Shown: piece by piece, positions 14,153-15,218 of the stretch
How positions within the stretch are numbered: position 1 is the stretch's first letter
Layout: every line of letters begins with the position of its first letter
From: Eubacteriaceae bacterium
GTDB lineage: Bacteria; Bacillota; Clostridia; Eubacteriales; UBA1433
NCBI GenBank assembly: GCA_012797825.1
Contig: JAAZOI010000272.1
Coordinates: forward strand, 1 to 15,218
Direction of reading: 5' to 3'
Length of the DNA: 15,218 nt
Notes under the pieces: model-generated
Database searches by the model: none
What the model saw: only the letters and a program-made list of their open reading frames with translations
What the model was told of the DNA's origin: nothing
Made by a program: the position numbers and the translations under genes

Positions 14153-14878
14153 TTAATGGGGCGCAAATTTATTGTAAGCGTTGAGTTCTTTATTTTTGCT
14201 GTTAGTTCTCATAGAGTAAAATATGGTATCAACAAATGCCTCATCTATATGTTCCTTCATTTCTTTTTCTGCTAAGACAGGTTCATTAAGAATAATTGCG
14301 TTTGCTATTTTAACATGATTAGGTGTAAAATTTAAATCCTTACGGGAATTAAATACATGTTCAACATTTGTCATCATATAAAATTTTATTTTTTATGCTA
14401 ACGAATTATAAAACTTCATTATATATTCATTGCCGCATGACTGTATGATAAGGCTGTGAAATTCAAAATCTGCGTCTTTCATTATATTTACATCATCAGA
14501 TTTTAAAAACACTTCAGCAATTTCATATATGCGCTCTTTGTTGGGACAGTTTAATTGTCTTGCGCATAAAAATGCTGCGTTACTTTCAAGCATTGATCTT
14601 GTATAATAAATTTTTGTTATATGCTCAGAGTATTCCGATACGTTGTAATATTCATCTTTACATTCATCTTTTTCTATTAAACCGTAATCGCTTAGTAAAT
14701 TCAGAGCTTCAATTACTGACGTTTCTTTTACCCCAATTTTACGCGAGAGTTTTATAATATCAATTTTTATACCCGGTTTTAAATCTTCGTAATTTATACT
14801 GCTTAAAATCATTCTGTTAATTCTTCTGCTTAATTCCATTTTGTATCTTTCGATATCGAAATTTTCTGAATTTATCAT
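14153..14878 (-). pseudogene. GntR-family regulator (FadR/FCD type) interrupted by an in-frame TAA
   Basis: The first 161 codons hold a GntR winged helix (about 15-80, with LKPGIKIDIIKLSRKIGV and EALNLLSDYGLI) and the start of an FCD ligand domain, including Asp137-x3-His141, typical metal ligands. TAA then ends the frame at codon 162. The next five codons (KIKFY) and a further 74 residues follow in the same frame and complete the FCD domain, with His188 and His210 as the remaining metal-site histidines. The joined length of about 241 is normal for the family. The simplest reading is a CAA, AAA or GAA codon mutated to TAA. AAAGGAAG eight bases before ATG is a good start. The effector is unknown. 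The short protein alone would keep DNA binding but lack half its sensor domain. Confidence 0.85.
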
Positions 14879-14935
14879 AAATAGTTACTTCCTTTACTAA
14901 AAATGATTTGTGTCAGTTAAATAAATATTTTTATA

Positions 14936-14942
14936 CCTCCTT
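14936..14942 (-). promoter_or_regulatory. Orphan Shine-Dalgarno-like AAGGAGG
   Basis: A near-perfect ribosome site lies 55-65 bases before the GntR start, yet no ATG, GTG or TTG follows at a usable distance; the best-spaced frame meets ATA TTT ATT TAA. It may be the relic of a lost small ORF or a chance match. Confidence 0.3.
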
Positions 14943-14961
14943 ATTTCATATAAAAACACAA

Positions 14962-14999
14962 AAGCAGACTAAAATCTAAAACAATAGATCCGTCTGCTT
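14962..14999 (-). terminator. Terminator-like hairpin in the GntR leader
   Basis: An 8-bp perfect outer stem AAGCAGAC/GTCTGCTT contains an inner ATCT/AGAT pair and is followed on the minus strand by TTTTGTGTTTTT. It lies about 55 bases after the predicted transcription start and 84 before the GntR ATG, so it could end a short transcript or attenuate the regulator gene. It could instead terminate a gene beyond the window, though a promoter intervenes. Confidence 0.65.
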
Positions 15000-15014
15000 G
15001 ATTTCTAATTTTAA

Positions 15015-15029
15015 TTATCTTAAGCCCAT
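15015..15029 (-). other. Possible four-codon leader ORF (MGLR)
   Basis: ATG GGC TTA AGA TAA follows AAAAGG at about ten bases and sits between the promoter and the hairpin at 14962-14999, the layout of a leader peptide. Such a short ORF is easily a chance event, and no repeated codon points to an amino acid signal. Confidence 0.2.
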
Positions 15030-15060
15030 ATTATGTAATCCTTTTCACTTATTTGTATAT

Positions 15061-15089
15061 ATTATAAATATATATATATCTATAGTCAA
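15061..15089 (-). promoter_or_regulatory. Near-consensus promoter upstream of the GntR pseudogene
   Basis: TTGACT (15084-15089) and a perfect TATAAT (15061-15066) are 17 bases apart on the minus strand. The start would be near 15054, giving a leader of about 175 bases that includes the hairpin. The sequence from 15098 to the window end is AT-rich and shows no gene or further signal that I can support. Confidence 0.75.
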
Positions 15090-15097
15090 CAATTGTT
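15088..15097. promoter_or_regulatory. AACAATTGTT palindrome at the -35
   Basis: A perfect 10-base palindrome overlaps the last bases of the -35 element of this promoter. Its place suits an operator, and the GntR protein encoded below would be the first candidate to bind it. That link is inference. Confidence 0.4.
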
Positions 15098-15218
15098 AAA
15101 AAAATGTTTACGCACAAGAACAAAAACTACATATTATTCTATAAATAATATATAATTTAAGACGATATTAATATTTCTAATGTTTTTTATAGAAAACTTG
15201 TGAATAAAAGTCCAAAAA

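Noticed and set aside
1..15218. CRISPR array, tRNA, rRNA, insertion sequence or prophage genes
   Set aside because: No regularly spaced repeats, no cloverleaf or rRNA-like sequence, and no transposase or phage protein found on either strand.

Overview
The window is AT-rich DNA with one dense, strictly one-sided gene set: every supported gene lies on the minus strand. Gene content (full F1Fo ATP synthase operon with atpZ/atpI leaders, IscS/IscU, MetA plus O-acetylhomoserine sulfhydrylase, an Rrf2 regulator, AmmeMemoRadiSam proteins), strong AGGAGG-type ribosome sites and TTGACA/TATAAT promoters point to an anaerobic Firmicute, most likely Clostridia. I cannot name a genus.

Read in the direction of transcription (high to low coordinates): (1) 14879-15218 is a gene-free leader with a near-consensus promoter and a terminator-like hairpin. 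(2) 14153-14878 is a GntR/FadR-type regulator broken by an in-frame TAA. (3) 13746-14152 holds a frameshifted small membrane ORF and then a promoter that leads into a short GC-richer RNA ending in a strong terminator at 13715-13745. (4) 13470-13643 encodes a 57-residue membrane protein of unknown role. (5) 6340-13304 is the ATP synthase operon in the order atpZ-atpI-atpB-E-F-H-A-G-D-C, closed by a terminator that overlaps the atpC stop. (6) 2811-6205 is a sulfur cluster: an Rrf2/IscR-like regulator, then metY-iscS-iscU behind a very good promoter that carries a possible CymR-like operator. (7) 1791-2714 is metA with its own extended -10 promoter, leader hairpin and terminator. (8) 1-1495 is a MEMO/AMMECR1 fusion gene followed by the first 37 codons of its radical SAM partner, which runs off the window.

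The sulfur genes fit together. MetA carries Glu111, the residue linked to acetyl-CoA use, and would make O-acetylhomoserine. MetY would convert that with sulfide to homocysteine. IscS takes sulfur from cysteine for IscU-based Fe-S assembly, and the Cys-rich Rrf2 protein is well placed to sense Fe-S or cysteine state. The less ordinary parts are the decayed regulator region with its short promoter-to-terminator units, the possible attenuator ahead of the 57-residue ORF and the ATP operon, and the function-unknown AmmeMemoRadiSam genes. I did not find a clearly new multi-gene system.
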